DNA of 48,745 nt, from NCBI GenBank assembly GCA_016716885.1, contig JADJUV010000078.1:1-48745 (forward strand), written 5' to 3'. Within the stretch, counting starts at the first letter, position 1. Each line of letters opens with the position of its first letter. Of this stretch, positions 18,777 to 28,013 are shown piece after piece. The notes under the pieces are model-generated. The model saw only the letters and a program-made list of their open reading frames with translations. It ran no database searches and had not been told where the DNA came from. This DNA comes from Candidatus Trichofilum aggregatum (GTDB lineage Bacteria > Chloroflexota > Anaerolineae > Promineifilales > Promineifilaceae). Both the position numbers and the translations under genes were made by a program.

Positions 18777-18800
18777 CGCATCGTCAACCCTGGCTATACA

Positions 18801-18837
18801 AAAACGCCCCTTTGTCCTTGTGACAAAGGGGCGTTTT
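18801..18837. terminator. Bidirectional Rho-independent terminator
   Basis: A perfect 16-bp stem AAAACGCCCCTTTGTC (18801-18816) / GACAAAGGGGCGTTTT (18822-18837), with A- and T-runs on both sides. It separates the copper genes from the convergent cold-shock gene. Confidence 0.9.
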
Positions 18838-18896
18838 TATTTACCGGGTAGCTCTTGCCGAAAGTCCAAAAGCTTATAGCTGTCAAGAAAACGATT

Positions 18897-18962
18897 TTGT
18901 TTGTAGTGACCGCTTTAGCGGGCTGACGCTAGCCCGCTAAAGCGGTCACTACAAACGAAAAC
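18897..18962. repeat. REP-like inverted repeat, copy B (perfect hairpin)
   Basis: Arms TTTGTAGTGACCGCTTTAGC... and the exact complement (18900-18924 with 18931-18955) surround a six-base loop. It is the best-preserved copy of a family also found at 13350, 36675, 42732 and 43788, with half or degenerate copies at 19676, 24491 and 30284. All are intergenic. Confidence 0.9.
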
Positions 18963-18991
18963 CTCAAATCATTAGCAGGGTGTCAGCTCAG

Positions 18992-19516
18992 TTAATCCTG
19001 GGGCGGTTCACCGGTGTAAATCTCGACATCACTGGCTTCCAAACCCCGTTCCGTATCTTCCACATCATAAAGAATCCACTGCCCTTCTGGCATGTCAGCC
19101 GGATCGGAAAGGGCGTCTGTTTTGTGGAAGAAGATATCCTCGCCACCACCACGAGCAATAAACCCGTAGCCTCGTAATGGGTTATACCACTTGAGACGGC
19201 CAATGTATTTGCCGCTCATTGGGTCTATCTGAATACTTGTTGGCTCCGGGTAGGCCTTGTTGTCTTGGGGGGGTTCAGGGGGTGCTTCACGCGGTTCACG
19301 CGGGCGTGAGGGCGCGGCCGCGGGTTCCCGCCGTCGCTCCTCAACCCTGCGCTCTTCATGCCCACCCCGTGCCGGTCGCGCTTGTTGGGCCGCAAAAGTT
19401 TGCCAGGCCTCGGGGGTAATGGGCAAACCAGCCTGGCCTAATTGTCGTTGCATCTCTACCGTAAAGAGAAATTTTTCGCCGTTTTCGTTCGTTATCCATT
19501 GGTCACGAAAGTTCAT
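18992..19516 (-). CDS. Cold-shock domain protein with long disordered N-terminus
   Basis: 174 residues. The C-terminal third is a cold-shock (OB-fold) domain: 'GRLKWYNPLRGYGFIARGGGEDIFFHKTDAL', holding RNP1 (YGFIAR) and RNP2 (DIFFHKT), which bind single-stranded nucleic acid. Before it is a charged, low-complexity Arg/Glu/Pro-rich stretch (about 48-95) that is probably disordered. The N-terminal about 45 residues (NFRDQWITNENGEKFLFTVEMQRQLGQAGL) form a separate small conserved-looking motif. It likely acts as an RNA chaperone. One GCGGCCGC copy falls in the disordered part. Confidence 0.9.
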   Translation of the reverse strand: MNFRDQWITNENGEKFLFTVEMQRQLGQAGLPITPEAWQTFAAQQARPARGGHEERRVEERRREPAAAPSRPREPREAPPEPPQDNKAYPEPTSIQIDPMSGKYIGRLKWYNPLRGYGFIARGGGEDIFFHKTDALSDPADMPEGQWILYDVEDTERGLEASDVEIYTGEPPQD

Positions 19517-19637
19517 CTGTTGGTCGTCTCCTTTGTCCTTTGCCTGTTGAATACCGGGTTTGGCATTTTGCTCTATTCCCGGTTAGAAGTGCCGTAGTTA
19601 TTACTTCTGGCTAAACCATTTTGGCCTACGCTGAGAT

Positions 19638-19740
19638 ATAGATGTTCAGATAATCATTGGGGGTTTTGGTACGTTGTGATCGCTTTAGCGGGCCGGCGCT
19701 GAATGGCTAAATCCGCACCTACAAACAAAACCTTTTACTT
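19638..19740. repeat. Composite spacer: ATCATTGG motif plus degenerate REP copy C
   Basis: ATAGATGTTCAGATAATCATTGG (19638-19660) recurs at 30055 and 30255. It is followed by a decayed REP-like element (about 19672-19735: TGATCGCTTTAGCGGG ... CCTACAAACAAAACC). The same order, motif then REP arm, is found at 30255-30312. The rest of the 19517-19825 spacer shows no gene. Confidence 0.7.
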
Positions 19741-19825
19741 GAAAGCTATATCTACTCCTGTTTTTAGTGAAGATAATTGTAGCTGAAAGAGAAGGGGGCG
19801 TCACTTCACCTGTTCGGTCGGCCCA

Positions 19826-21889
19826 TCAGGGCAACAGATACAATTCGTAACCCCCAAACTCAGTAACCGGTTGTAAATAGTTGCTGGTTAGCTCGGTTAG
19901 TAACGGCCGATTAATGGCGTAAAGACCTTCATCAGCCTGTTGGGATTCAATAAAATCCAGTGCCGTGCGCCATAATAAAACATGCGTGACCCCTTGCTGC
20001 TGCCACGCGGCCGCGATGCCCGCCGCATCCCCATAAAGATATTCCAAATGTCCCCACCGATCCAAAATACTATCGGGTCGGCAGTCCAGATCACAATAGT
20101 AACTGCGTGGCTCCCACAAAAATAGGACCACACTCTCCGGGGGCAAATCAGCATTAAGCCGTTCCATGGCTATAAAATGGCTGCCCAAACGTCGTTCCAG
20201 ATTAGCCGAACGTGTCTCCTGGCCAAATAAATACGCCCAGGGTGCTTCTGGCAACCAGCGTAACAACTGGTTGACCAACCCTAAAAACAGTACCAACCCC
20301 AGGGCTATGTTCAAGAAGCGGCGCAAAGAAAATTGCGGATGATCAAGCTGGCGTATCTCTTGCCATAACCAGGCCATGACCGGGCATAAGACAATAAACG
20401 CCGGTAAAAGAAGCCGACTTTGCCTTAAAGCACCGGAAGAAATCACCCCTATCAGCCAAAACAGGTAGTGTCCACCAGCAAACCACAACAGGTAATTCAA
20501 GCCAGGGGGTGTTTTGAGGCGCAGTTTGCTCAGCCCAACCAGCAGTAGCAGGGGTAAAAAGGTCAGGAAAAGTGGGCCAGTGACGCCGTCTTGGCTGGCA
20601 TCTTGCAGCCCCAAGGTCAGGTCATAGGGCAGGCGTAGGATGGCGATGGGGTCGAAACCGATGCCTGTGCCAACTTCGGCATACGCGGCCGCGCGATACC
20701 CATCCCAATATTTTCCCCCAAAAACAAAGGGGTACACCGGGTTGCCCGTCAATAGCCAATTTTTTATTAACCAGGGAGCGACCACCAATCCGGCGGGCAA
20801 AGCAAAAGTCAGCCCAGCGCGCCAGGCGGCTCGCCAATTAGACCGGCACTGCCACACAATAAATAGGCTGAGGATGAGCGGTGTTATCAGGCTCGTGTAT
20901 TTCAAGCTCATAGCCAGACCGGCCATGACCCCTGATAACACCAACGGTTTAGATGAGTCTGGCTCTGTGAACCATAAACCCAAGAGGTATAACGCGGCCG
21001 CGCTGTAAAAAGCCAGCGCCAGATCATTGTAAGCCCAGGTTCCCAGGCTCAGGAACATGGGCATGGTGAACAGGAGTAAGACGGCTATCCGGCTTTGGGT
21101 AAGCTTCAACCATTCCCGCGCCAATAGAGTCACTATGCCCATCAGCAGAAAAACAAAGCTAAAATGCACAAGCTGGGCTACGGTATCGCCACGAAGCGCT
21201 ATCGCCCACAAAAATACCATTTCTAACAGGCTGGGAAAACTTAGATGGGGGATATCGATTCCGCCGATGAGGCCACCGGCTTGCAAATATAGTTTGGGGC
21301 CTTTGAGGTGGTAAAAAAGGCCATCCCAACTGGTCGGGGGGAGCAAGGCCGTTGTCAAGGCCACGCCTATCACTACCAACAGGTAAAACAAAACCAGAGG
21401 TGAGGGGCGGGACCATTGGCGCAGTCGCGGCCGCAACAGTTTCAACCAACTCCACCAGGACGGTGCAGCCACCAGCGACAGCCCAACCGCTAAACCGGTG
21501 AAGACCACGGGACGATACAGTTGCAAGGCTCCCAAGGCTAACATCAGCAGACCCATAGCTCCCCACCCCAGGCCAATACTCAAGACGATTTCGGCTAGTA
21601 GGGATGGCGCTGTCCAGCGGCTCAACCGTAACAGTGTGCGGCCGCATCCCCCGGCCACGAGCACCAACCATACGCCCACCAGTAGGTCAACCAGTGTGCG
21701 TCCTGATGCGGCCGCGGACCAATCTACCTTGCGCCAGATAAACGGATCCTCAGCCAAACTCATGAGTTGAAGCAACGAAAACGGCTTCTGCACCAGATAG
21801 TAACTGCCCAGGCTAAAAAACAGCCAGAGCAAAAACAAGGCAATCGCCGTCCACCGCCACATCAAGGTGTTATGTCTTATCTTGTCCAT
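19826..21889 (-). CDS. Multi-pass glycosyltransferase, family 39 / ArnT-like
   Basis: 687 residues with about a dozen hydrophobic helices and a C-terminal soluble domain (about 560-687). The organisation and the early luminal segment 'LLPPTSWDGLFYHLKGPKLYL' with acidic residues suggest the GT-C fold of polyprenyl-phosphate-sugar-dependent transferases (GT39/PMT or ArnT). These add a sugar from a lipid carrier to proteins or lipids outside the membrane. Acceptor and donor cannot be told. The stop of the upstream PEtN-transferase-like gene is five bases from this start, so they are translationally linked and probably modify the same envelope polymer. Six GCGGCCGC copies. Confidence 0.8.
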   Translation of the reverse strand: MDKIRHNTLMWRWTAIALFLLWLFFSLGSYYLVQKPFSLLQLMSLAEDPFIWRKVDWSAAASGRTLVDLLVGVWLVLVAGGCGRTLLRLSRWTAPSLLAEIVLSIGLGWGAMGLLMLALGALQLYRPVVFTGLAVGLSLVAAPSWWSWLKLLRPRLRQWSRPSPLVLFYLLVVIGVALTTALLPPTSWDGLFYHLKGPKLYLQAGGLIGGIDIPHLSFPSLLEMVFLWAIALRGDTVAQLVHFSFVFLLMGIVTLLAREWLKLTQSRIAVLLLFTMPMFLSLGTWAYNDLALAFYSAAALYLLGLWFTEPDSSKPLVLSGVMAGLAMSLKYTSLITPLILSLFIVWQCRSNWRAAWRAGLTFALPAGLVVAPWLIKNWLLTGNPVYPFVFGGKYWDGYRAAAYAEVGTGIGFDPIAILRLPYDLTLGLQDASQDGVTGPLFLTFLPLLLLVGLSKLRLKTPPGLNYLLWFAGGHYLFWLIGVISSGALRQSRLLLPAFIVLCPVMAWLWQEIRQLDHPQFSLRRFLNIALGLVLFLGLVNQLLRWLPEAPWAYLFGQETRSANLERRLGSHFIAMERLNADLPPESVVLFLWEPRSYYCDLDCRPDSILDRWGHLEYLYGDAAGIAAAWQQQGVTHVLLWRTALDFIESQQADEGLYAINRPLLTELTSNYLQPVTEFGGYELYLLP

Positions 21890-21894
21890 TTATT

Positions 21895-23583
21895 CTATTC
21901 GTCAAAGTTTATTAAATCAGGCGTATAATTTTCAGGAGGCCCACCTAGAAAATAACGATCTGTGGAATCGGCCGCGGTAGCTGTCAACAAAGACAGCGGA
22001 TAAGAAGTTACTTTAGCTTCTTCCGGAATACCCATTAGATCAAGCAAGGTCGGAAAAATATTGTGATGGCTGGCACGATAGTCCGTATCCAAAGACCACT
22101 CTTGCCCACTAATTAAAAATAAGGGTACAGATGCCTCATTCACCGAATCTCCACAATGAGACCAGGTTTCATTATTTTCGATCAACGTTTGTCCATGATC
22201 GCCCGTGTATAGAATGATGCTACTCTCCAAGATAGATTTTTCCTTGATCAACCGTCGGAAAAATTGCTCCAAGTTGTAGTGCAATCCATTGTCATAAGCG
22301 TTACTTATAGTAAGGGGATCGGTATAGGCTTTGACTTCAGATACTGGTTTCCAAATTGCTTCGTCTGGTGGATATGTGTCATTATAGTGGAAGTGAACAC
22401 CCGCCTTGTTTATCAGAAAAAAATTACCCGTACTCGTCGCCAGGGTTTCGTAAATAAAATCGGCCACTCGCAAATCAACATCATAATCATCACCAAACGC
22501 CTGACGTGTTACTCGGTGATCAATATAGGTCAAATCAGCACTTGTTATGCCAGTCCAGAGGTAATCCACCTGAGCATCAATATGATAGGTCGTATAACCC
22601 ATGGCCTTGGCATATTGAAAAATAGTGGGGTTTGTTTTTAAACGATTCTCTAGATCGGGTAGGATTGTACCGCCAGACAAAATAAACTCGTTTGATAACA
22701 TACTACATGTCGTAGCAGAAGCAGCAATCCCCCAATTTATTAAGTAGCCTTGGGCAGCCAGTTCCTCCAGATAAGGGGTAGTAGAGCGCTCATAACCATT
22801 AAGGCTCAAACGATCACCCCGAATGCTTTCATCAACAATGAGGATGATATTGTTTTGCGGCTGTGTTTCACTCTGGTAGGTTACAAGGGTGCGTTCTAAA
22901 TTCTGAACTTCAACGTCTTCAACAAAAACATTGCTCAATGTTTTTAAAAATGCAGGTACCGAAGTGGCTCTACTTGCACCATAGCCGACATAATAGCTAC
23001 CCAAATTCAGGCCAAAAATAATTAATATCACGGCCAACAATAATTTGCCCCCTTGATACTGATGTCGCCAGGTCCACATCATCAATAATAAATAAGTGAT
23101 GATAGGGAATAAACCAAACCAGTTGAAAAATAACGCGGCCGCGTCCAACCACAAACTAAAGGGAGAATTAAACGCTGTGTTAAGGTCCTGTATGGAAATA
23201 AACCGATTGAATGTGGCCTTGTAATTGTATTGTACGAGAATGGCAAAAATGAATATTGCCCCAAAGATAAGACGGTAAGCCGCTTTAGAATTAAAAGAAG
23301 CCCAGAGAATGAGGATCAATACCAAAAATGACAGAACAACGGAGACCATCCCGCCGATAAAATAAATATAGGGTTCACGGGGAAGATACAACATGTAATA
23401 AGTATGGGGAAAATCAAAACGGAATTCTTCAAATATGAAAATCGTCAAGGCAAAAATAATAGAGGCGATAAAAGGTCTATCAGCCAGTATTTTGCGCCAT
23501 CGATTGGGGATAACCGTGGTTTCCGTTTGCGTCCCCAGCGTATTTCTTGGCCAGAAAGCACTGTTTTTGATTCTGTAGAACAT
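21895..23583 (-). CDS. Phosphoethanolamine-transferase-like membrane sulfatase-fold enzyme
   Basis: 562 residues from ATG 23583, chosen because GAGGTGA precedes it; an upstream GTG at 23607 is less likely. Five N-terminal membrane helices are followed by an alkaline-phosphatase-superfamily domain. The metal-binding start is 'ILIVDESIRGDRL', the nucleophile Thr lies in 'SATTCSML' (about residue 291), and 'TGDHGQTL' and 'HNIFPTLLDL' follow. This matches EptA/CptA-type enzymes that move phosphoethanolamine from phosphatidylethanolamine to a glycan or lipid. The gene is clearly more AT-rich than its partner and has only one GCGGCCGC copy, which suggests later acquisition. Confidence 0.85.
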   Translation of the reverse strand: MFYRIKNSAFWPRNTLGTQTETTVIPNRWRKILADRPFIASIIFALTIFIFEEFRFDFPHTYYMLYLPREPYIYFIGGMVSVVLSFLVLILILWASFNSKAAYRLIFGAIFIFAILVQYNYKATFNRFISIQDLNTAFNSPFSLWLDAAALFFNWFGLFPIITYLLLMMWTWRHQYQGGKLLLAVILIIFGLNLGSYYVGYGASRATSVPAFLKTLSNVFVEDVEVQNLERTLVTYQSETQPQNNIILIVDESIRGDRLSLNGYERSTTPYLEELAAQGYLINWGIAASATTCSMLSNEFILSGGTILPDLENRLKTNPTIFQYAKAMGYTTYHIDAQVDYLWTGITSADLTYIDHRVTRQAFGDDYDVDLRVADFIYETLATSTGNFFLINKAGVHFHYNDTYPPDEAIWKPVSEVKAYTDPLTISNAYDNGLHYNLEQFFRRLIKEKSILESSIILYTGDHGQTLIENNETWSHCGDSVNEASVPLFLISGQEWSLDTDYRASHHNIFPTLLDLMGIPEEAKVTSYPLSLLTATAADSTDRYFLGGPPENYTPDLINFDE

Positions 23584-23690
23584 AAATAATTTCACCTCAT
23601 GAATCACTTGTGTCGTCTAACCTGGTACAGCTTTACAGCAGTATTTGGTAGGTTTAGTCTGACGACCCATCCCCCTGACCCCTGCCCAAA

Positions 23691-23740
23691 AAGTTCCCGC
23701 GCCTGGGGACGGGGTTAGGGGTGGGGGTTTCCGGCGACAA
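23691..23740. repeat. GC-rich dispersed hairpin, copy 1
   Basis: The sequence from AAGTTCCCGC to TTTCCGGCGACAA recurs in inverted orientation at 42825-42871. It is G-rich on this strand and folds on itself (CCCGCGCC/GGGGACGGGG). It lies in the 23584-23895 spacer, which holds no gene. Confidence 0.65.
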
Positions 23741-23822
23741 GTCGAGTGAAATAGTGGCATATCGAACAAGACACAGCAATCCCGAATAAGTCCCAATTCA
23801 ATCTCAATTCATCATGGAGAAA

Positions 23823-23858
23823 CAAAAAGAGGCCCCATAAATTATTCATAGCGCCTCT
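23823..23858 (-). terminator. Rho-independent terminator after the FAD protein gene
   Basis: On the minus strand AGAGGC (23858-23853) pairs with GCCTCT (23833-23828) and is followed by T5. It ends transcription 38 bases past the stop at 23896. Confidence 0.65.
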
Positions 23859-23895
23859 TCACGACATCATCCAGCCATCTACAGCTGGATTCAGT

Positions 23896-24441
23896 CTATG
23901 ACAAACTATCAAAGTCGTTCACATCTTTGCCCGCTTCACGAGAGAGAATATCGAGCGCGGCCGCGGCCCCTTCCCCGGCTGAAATAACCGCCTGACTTCG
24001 AGTGCGGCGTGTCATCCGGCCAATGGCATACAAACCATCTATCGCTGTGCGCCCATCCCGGTCCACCTTTACCCCGGCATCCGTCTCCTCAAGATTGAGG
24101 GTGCGGGCCAACTTCAGCCCTTTACCTTCCGCCAATACCACATAGTTGCCGCTGTACCTGGACCCATCTTCAGACGTACAAACAAAGCCTTCGTCGTCTT
24201 TCTCAACCTGGGTAATGTTTTGCCCTACGAACACAGCCCCAAACTGGTTTACCTGTTCACGAGCAACACGAGCAAACTCCGGGCCAGCTATCTGCGGGAT
24301 ACCCAGATAGTTGTACAACATAGCATAATGCAAAGCGGTCTCATTTTTACCGAATACGGTTACATCCTGTCCCTTCTTGGCTAAAAACAACGCCGCACTC
24401 AAACCCCCTGGCCCATCCCCGACTACCAAAACCTTACTCAT
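23896..24441 (-). CDS. Short thioredoxin-reductase-like FAD protein
   Basis: 181 residues. The N-terminus has the dinucleotide-binding motif 'VVGDGPGGLSAAL'. The C-terminus has 'GLYAIGRMTRRTRSQAVISAGEGAAAAL', the FAD-binding end of thioredoxin-reductase-like flavoproteins. The NADPH-binding domain and the redox CxxC that normally lie between these parts are missing, so the length is little more than half of TrxB. Compact forms of this kind occur in several bacteria and archaea with unknown substrates. It cannot act as an ordinary TrxB. The AAA encoded by GCGGCCGC (23957) sits in the last helix. Confidence 0.75.
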   Translation of the reverse strand: MSKVLVVGDGPGGLSAALFLAKKGQDVTVFGKNETALHYAMLYNYLGIPQIAGPEFARVAREQVNQFGAVFVGQNITQVEKDDEGFVCTSEDGSRYSGNYVVLAEGKGLKLARTLNLEETDAGVKVDRDGRTAIDGLYAIGRMTRRTRSQAVISAGEGAAAALDILSREAGKDVNDFDSLS

Positions 24442-24490
24442 ACCTTACTCCTATAAAAAGCTCGTCAGCCATCAGCCGGTCAGCTTTAGG

Positions 24491-24538
24491 TTCGTAGTGA
24501 CTGCTTTAGCGGGCTGACAAGCTGACAAGCTGATAGCT
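24491..24538. repeat. Half REP-like element D and short tandem repeat
   Basis: GTTCGTAGTGACTGCTTTAGCGGGCT (left arm only) runs into tandem GCTGACAA units. Similar GCTGACTA/GCTGACAG units occur at 39098-39132. Such truncated copies suggest that REP arms are being lost by deletion. Confidence 0.6.
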
Positions 24539-24544
24539 TCCCAT

Positions 24545-27500
24545 CTATGGGCAAGTCACATTAATGACCCCTTGCCAGGTACTCAAATCGCCAGAGTTGG
24601 CTGTTTGCGGCCAGGATGCAATGTCCTCACCAGCAAAGACAACTTTAGCCATCATGTTAAACATACCACCCAAAGCCGCCATTTCCGTGTCGGTATTGAT
24701 CCGCATCTTGATAATCCAGTTGGTCGGATTCAGTTCATACTGATATTCCCATTCATTACTTGTATAACCAGATTCCCAGAAGTCCGCGTCGCTGTTGGTA
24801 CCAATACCCCGGCCAATCGCCCCAGCGGGCTGACGCGTAAATTGGAAGAATCGGTCAGGCGCGCTCGGATCACCCCGGTTGTTATCTGTGTCGAAGTAGA
24901 GCGCTAAGGAATCGTTAGCCGTTACGGTGTCGTCGGCAATGACCACCGCCACGTAGAAATAACCGGCGTCATGGGTGAAATAGACATCTGCCTTACGAGC
25001 CGGGTTGCTGGTGAGGCTGAACGTGGTAAATGGCGTTGTACCCCAGTTAGCCGGACTAAATACGTCGGTCAATACGGGGGGCGTCCCGGCGCAAGCCAAC
25101 GGTTGTGGTGTGCTGGTCGGTGTCGGGGTAATAGAGGGGGTCACGGTCGCCGAAGGTAAGGGCGAAGGGATAAGTGTGGGTGTCGCTGTGGGCTGTGGTG
25201 TGGGTGTAGCGGTAGGGGCATTGGTGGCAGTAGCCGATGGTGTCCAGGATGGTGTAAAGGTTAAGGACGGCAGGGGTGTCCAACTGGGTGTAAGGCTAGG
25301 CAGCGGTGTTGTAGCTATGGTGGGAGTCGCCGTCGCGGCCGCGGTCGCTGTAACCACCGGCGTGCTGCGCGGATCAGTCCCCTGGGCCACCTCAATGCCA
25401 TCAGGAATGCCATCACCATCCGTATCCGCCTTGCGGGGGTCCGTTTGGTAAATTTTTACCTCATCCCCATCCAGCAAAACATCCGCATCCGTATCTCGGT
25501 TAAGCGGATTCGTGCCATAAACCAACGCTTCTTCCCCATCCGTCAAACCATCACCATCCGAATCGTTCCTGAGCGGGTCTGTGCCCAAAATCAACTCTTG
25601 GGCATCACTTAGCCCATCGGCATCACTATCCCCGCCAGGTGTGATGGTAAGGGCAATAGAGGTAGCGGCGGAGATGGTAGAGCTGGCACTGACAGCCGTC
25701 TCTGTCAAACCAATCGCCGGAATACCACTAAATGTAGGAGTAACTGAAACTTGAGCAAATGGCGGCAAGTTAGCCAATTGGGAGAGCAACAGTAATGCGC
25801 CCAGGATGCAGGCAAACGCCACAACACCTAGCATCAGGGTGGAAATCCACAGGGGCAAGACAGCCGAAACCTGCGCCTGACCAGGCAAACGTTGCCGGGC
25901 GCCACTTTGGGAAAGCACTTCAACTTCGTAGCCATAGGTCTCAGTACCGCCAAACCAGGGTTGCTGGCGTGGCTCCAGTTCCAACTCAACCTCGACCTTT
26001 TGTTGGGGATCCAACTTGATGCGGCCGCGTTGCCCCCGAAACCGCACTGCCCCATGGGTATCATCCCCACCACTCAAATCCAGGGGCGCGTTGCCCGCAT
26101 TACGGATATTAACCATGATGGCGGCCGGAACGCGCACCTCGCGGGGTTCAATATTGGCCTCAAACGCCTCAAATGTACCTAAATCCAATGCCCCATTAGC
26201 GCCCACCTTAATCTGGGGGAACTGTTGCGAAATCAGTTCCAGGCGAAAGCGTTGGCGGCCCGCTGGAGTTGTCCCCCGGCGCGGCGGCCGCAGGGTTAAG
26301 TTGATGGGAACCGTGCCCCCAGCCGGTACGGTGATAAATTCGCGGGGCAGCGTAAACCAGCTATCGGGCAACCCTTGCAGGCGCAAGTTAACTCGGTCAT
26401 CACGCTCAGAGCGGTTCACCACTTCCACCTGAAGTTCTACCTCACGGCCTGGCTCCACGCTCAAACGATCCTGAGCCAGAAAAAGAGCCAGCGGCTCAGG
26501 TGAGGGGGTTGTGGTCGGTGGGGTAGTCGGTTGTTCCGATTGCGGCCGCATCAGCGTAGGCATACTGCTTGAAGCCACCGTCTGGGGTTCCGGTGTGGGA
26601 ATCCCCCCTTGTAGCGCCAATTCATAAGGCCCCACCTGAATCCGGCTGCCTGGCAGAAACAGCGTCGGCTCATTTACCGTCAGCCGGCTGCCATCCAGAT
26701 ACGTTCCATTGATGCCCCCCAGATCAGTGACAATCCAACCATTAGGCGAGGCCTGCAAACGGGTGTGATAACGGGACACTCCTTCCACCGGCAGGACAAT
26801 ATCGTTGTCTGCATTACGGCCAATCTTCATCACTGGCCGATTTAACTCCACAACACTCGGCTCATAACCAGGGGTGATGATGAGCAATTTGTAACCCGCC
26901 GGAGCGCGATCCATCGTCTGCGCCAGGGGGTCTTCCGCGCTACCGTGGCGAATTACCCGGGTAGCCAATCCTTCCAACGAAAGGGTGGCACTCCGCAGCG
27001 CGTCCGCCATATCTGAGCCACTATGAAACCGTTCATCAGGTGATTTCGCCAGTGTCGTTTGCAGAAGGGAGTCAATTAATGGGGGGAGTTCAGGCCGATA
27101 TACCTGGGCCAATGGCGGCATAATGCCATTCAGGTGCGCATGAAGTGCTTCGGACAGGTTTTTGAAATCGAAGGGTAAATGATTGGTAAATAGCTCATAC
27201 AGCACAACGCCCAGTGAATAAAGGTCACTACGGCCATCGAGTTCGTGCCCCTGGCATTGCTCTGGAGACATATAAATAGGTGTCCCCAAGGTCATCCCAC
27301 TTTGGGTAATGCGATCCCCATTTACCAGCCGCACCAACCCAAAATCGGTGAGAACGGCACGGAAGGGCTGTTCCCCGGTTTCCTCAGGGCGCGTCAGTTT
27401 TTTCAGAATGATATTGCCGGGCTTAACATCCCGATGTACCACCCCTTTCAAATGGGCATACTCCAGGGCTTCGGCGATTTGGGCACCAATTTGTAATGCC

Positions 27501-27844
27501 TGAGCGAGAGGCAGATACCGTTGCCGCGCCTGGAGCCGTTGCAGGTGGGAACGCAAACTGCCACCACTAATAAATTCCATGGCGATGTAAGCGCCACCGG
27601 GGGTATCGGCAAAGTCGTAGATTTTTACAATTGAGGGGTGATCAAGTTTGGCTGCGGTAAGGGCTTCCTGGCGCAACCGTGCCCGAAATTCCGGCTGACG
27701 GGCATAATGGGCGTGCATGAGTTTGAGCGCAATGGGCCGCTCCAGGTCTGTGTCATAAGCACGGTAAACAGTTCCCATGCCCCCATCACCCACCAGGGCT
27801 TCAATCCGGTACTTCCCAAACATCTGGCCGATTAAACTCGTCAT
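24545..27844 (-). CDS. Ser/Thr protein kinase with FHA, Ig-like, TSP3 and CBM9-like domains
   Basis: 1099 residues. A Hanks-type kinase spans about 12-285: GDGGMGTVYRA loop, 'VVHRDVKPGN' catalytic loop, 'DFGLVRL', and 'GTPIYMSPEQ'. An FHA phosphothreonine-binding domain (about 330-415, 'IGRNADNDIVLP...VSRYHTRL') follows. A beta-sandwich region resembling alpha-galactosidase NEW3/Ig-like repeats covers about 450-650, then a membrane helix (about 665-690). Outside the membrane come four thrombospondin type-3-like calcium repeats (DSDGDGLTDGEE style, about 735-830), a Thr/Pro/Ser-rich stalk, and a C-terminal domain resembling CBM9/DOMON. It looks like a receptor kinase that could sense a carbohydrate or calcium; ligand and target are unknown. 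Confidence 0.92.
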   Translation of the reverse strand: MTSLIGQMFGKYRIEALVGDGGMGTVYRAYDTDLERPIALKLMHAHYARQPEFRARLRQEALTAAKLDHPSIVKIYDFADTPGGAYIAMEFISGGSLRSHLQRLQARQRYLPLAQALQIGAQIAEALEYAHLKGVVHRDVKPGNIILKKLTRPEETGEQPFRAVLTDFGLVRLVNGDRITQSGMTLGTPIYMSPEQCQGHELDGRSDLYSLGVVLYELFTNHLPFDFKNLSEALHAHLNGIMPPLAQVYRPELPPLIDSLLQTTLAKSPDERFHSGSDMADALRSATLSLEGLATRVIRHGSAEDPLAQTMDRAPAGYKLLIITPGYEPSVVELNRPVMKIGRNADNDIVLPVEGVSRYHTRLQASPNGWIVTDLGGINGTYLDGSRLTVNEPTLFLPGSRIQVGPYELALQGGIPTPEPQTVASSSMPTLMRPQSEQPTTPPTTTPSPEPLALFLAQDRLSVEPGREVELQVEVVNRSERDDRVNLRLQGLPDSWFTLPREFITVPAGGTVPINLTLRPPRRGTTPAGRQRFRLELISQQFPQIKVGANGALDLGTFEAFEANIEPREVRVPAAIMVNIRNAGNAPLDLSGGDDTHGAVRFRGQRGRIKLDPQQKVEVELELEPRQQPWFGGTETYGYEVEVLSQSGARQRLPGQAQVSAVLPLWISTLMLGVVAFACILGALLLLSQLANLPPFAQVSVTPTFSGIPAIGLTETAVSASSTISAATSIALTITPGGDSDADGLSDAQELILGTDPLRNDSDGDGLTDGEEALVYGTNPLNRDTDADVLLDGDEVKIYQTDPRKADTDGDGIPDGIEVAQGTDPRSTPVVTATAAATATPTIATTPLPSLTPSWTPLPSLTFTPSWTPSATATNAPTATPTPQPTATPTLIPSPLPSATVTPSITPTPTSTPQPLACAGTPPVLTDVFSPANWGTTPFTTFSLTSNPARKADVYFTHDAGYFYVAVVIADDTVTANDSLALYFDTDNNRGDPSAPDRFFQFTRQPAGAIGRGIGTNSDADFWESGYTSNEWEYQYELNPTNWIIKMRINTDTEMAALGGMFNMMAKVVFAGEDIASWPQTANSGDLSTWQGVINVTCP

Positions 27845-28013
27845 ACCAACCTCAGGGGGAAAGGATGAATTAAGCGTTATGAATGGGGAAGAGCGTTCGC
27901 GCCATTCAGCCTATATCATCATTCAGCCTACGTCAGGCAATAAGTCAGGCTTGTTGTTTACTTGAGTTTAGAGTTCAGAGCTAGAGCTAGAGGGTTCCCC
28001 AGGGTAATTATCT

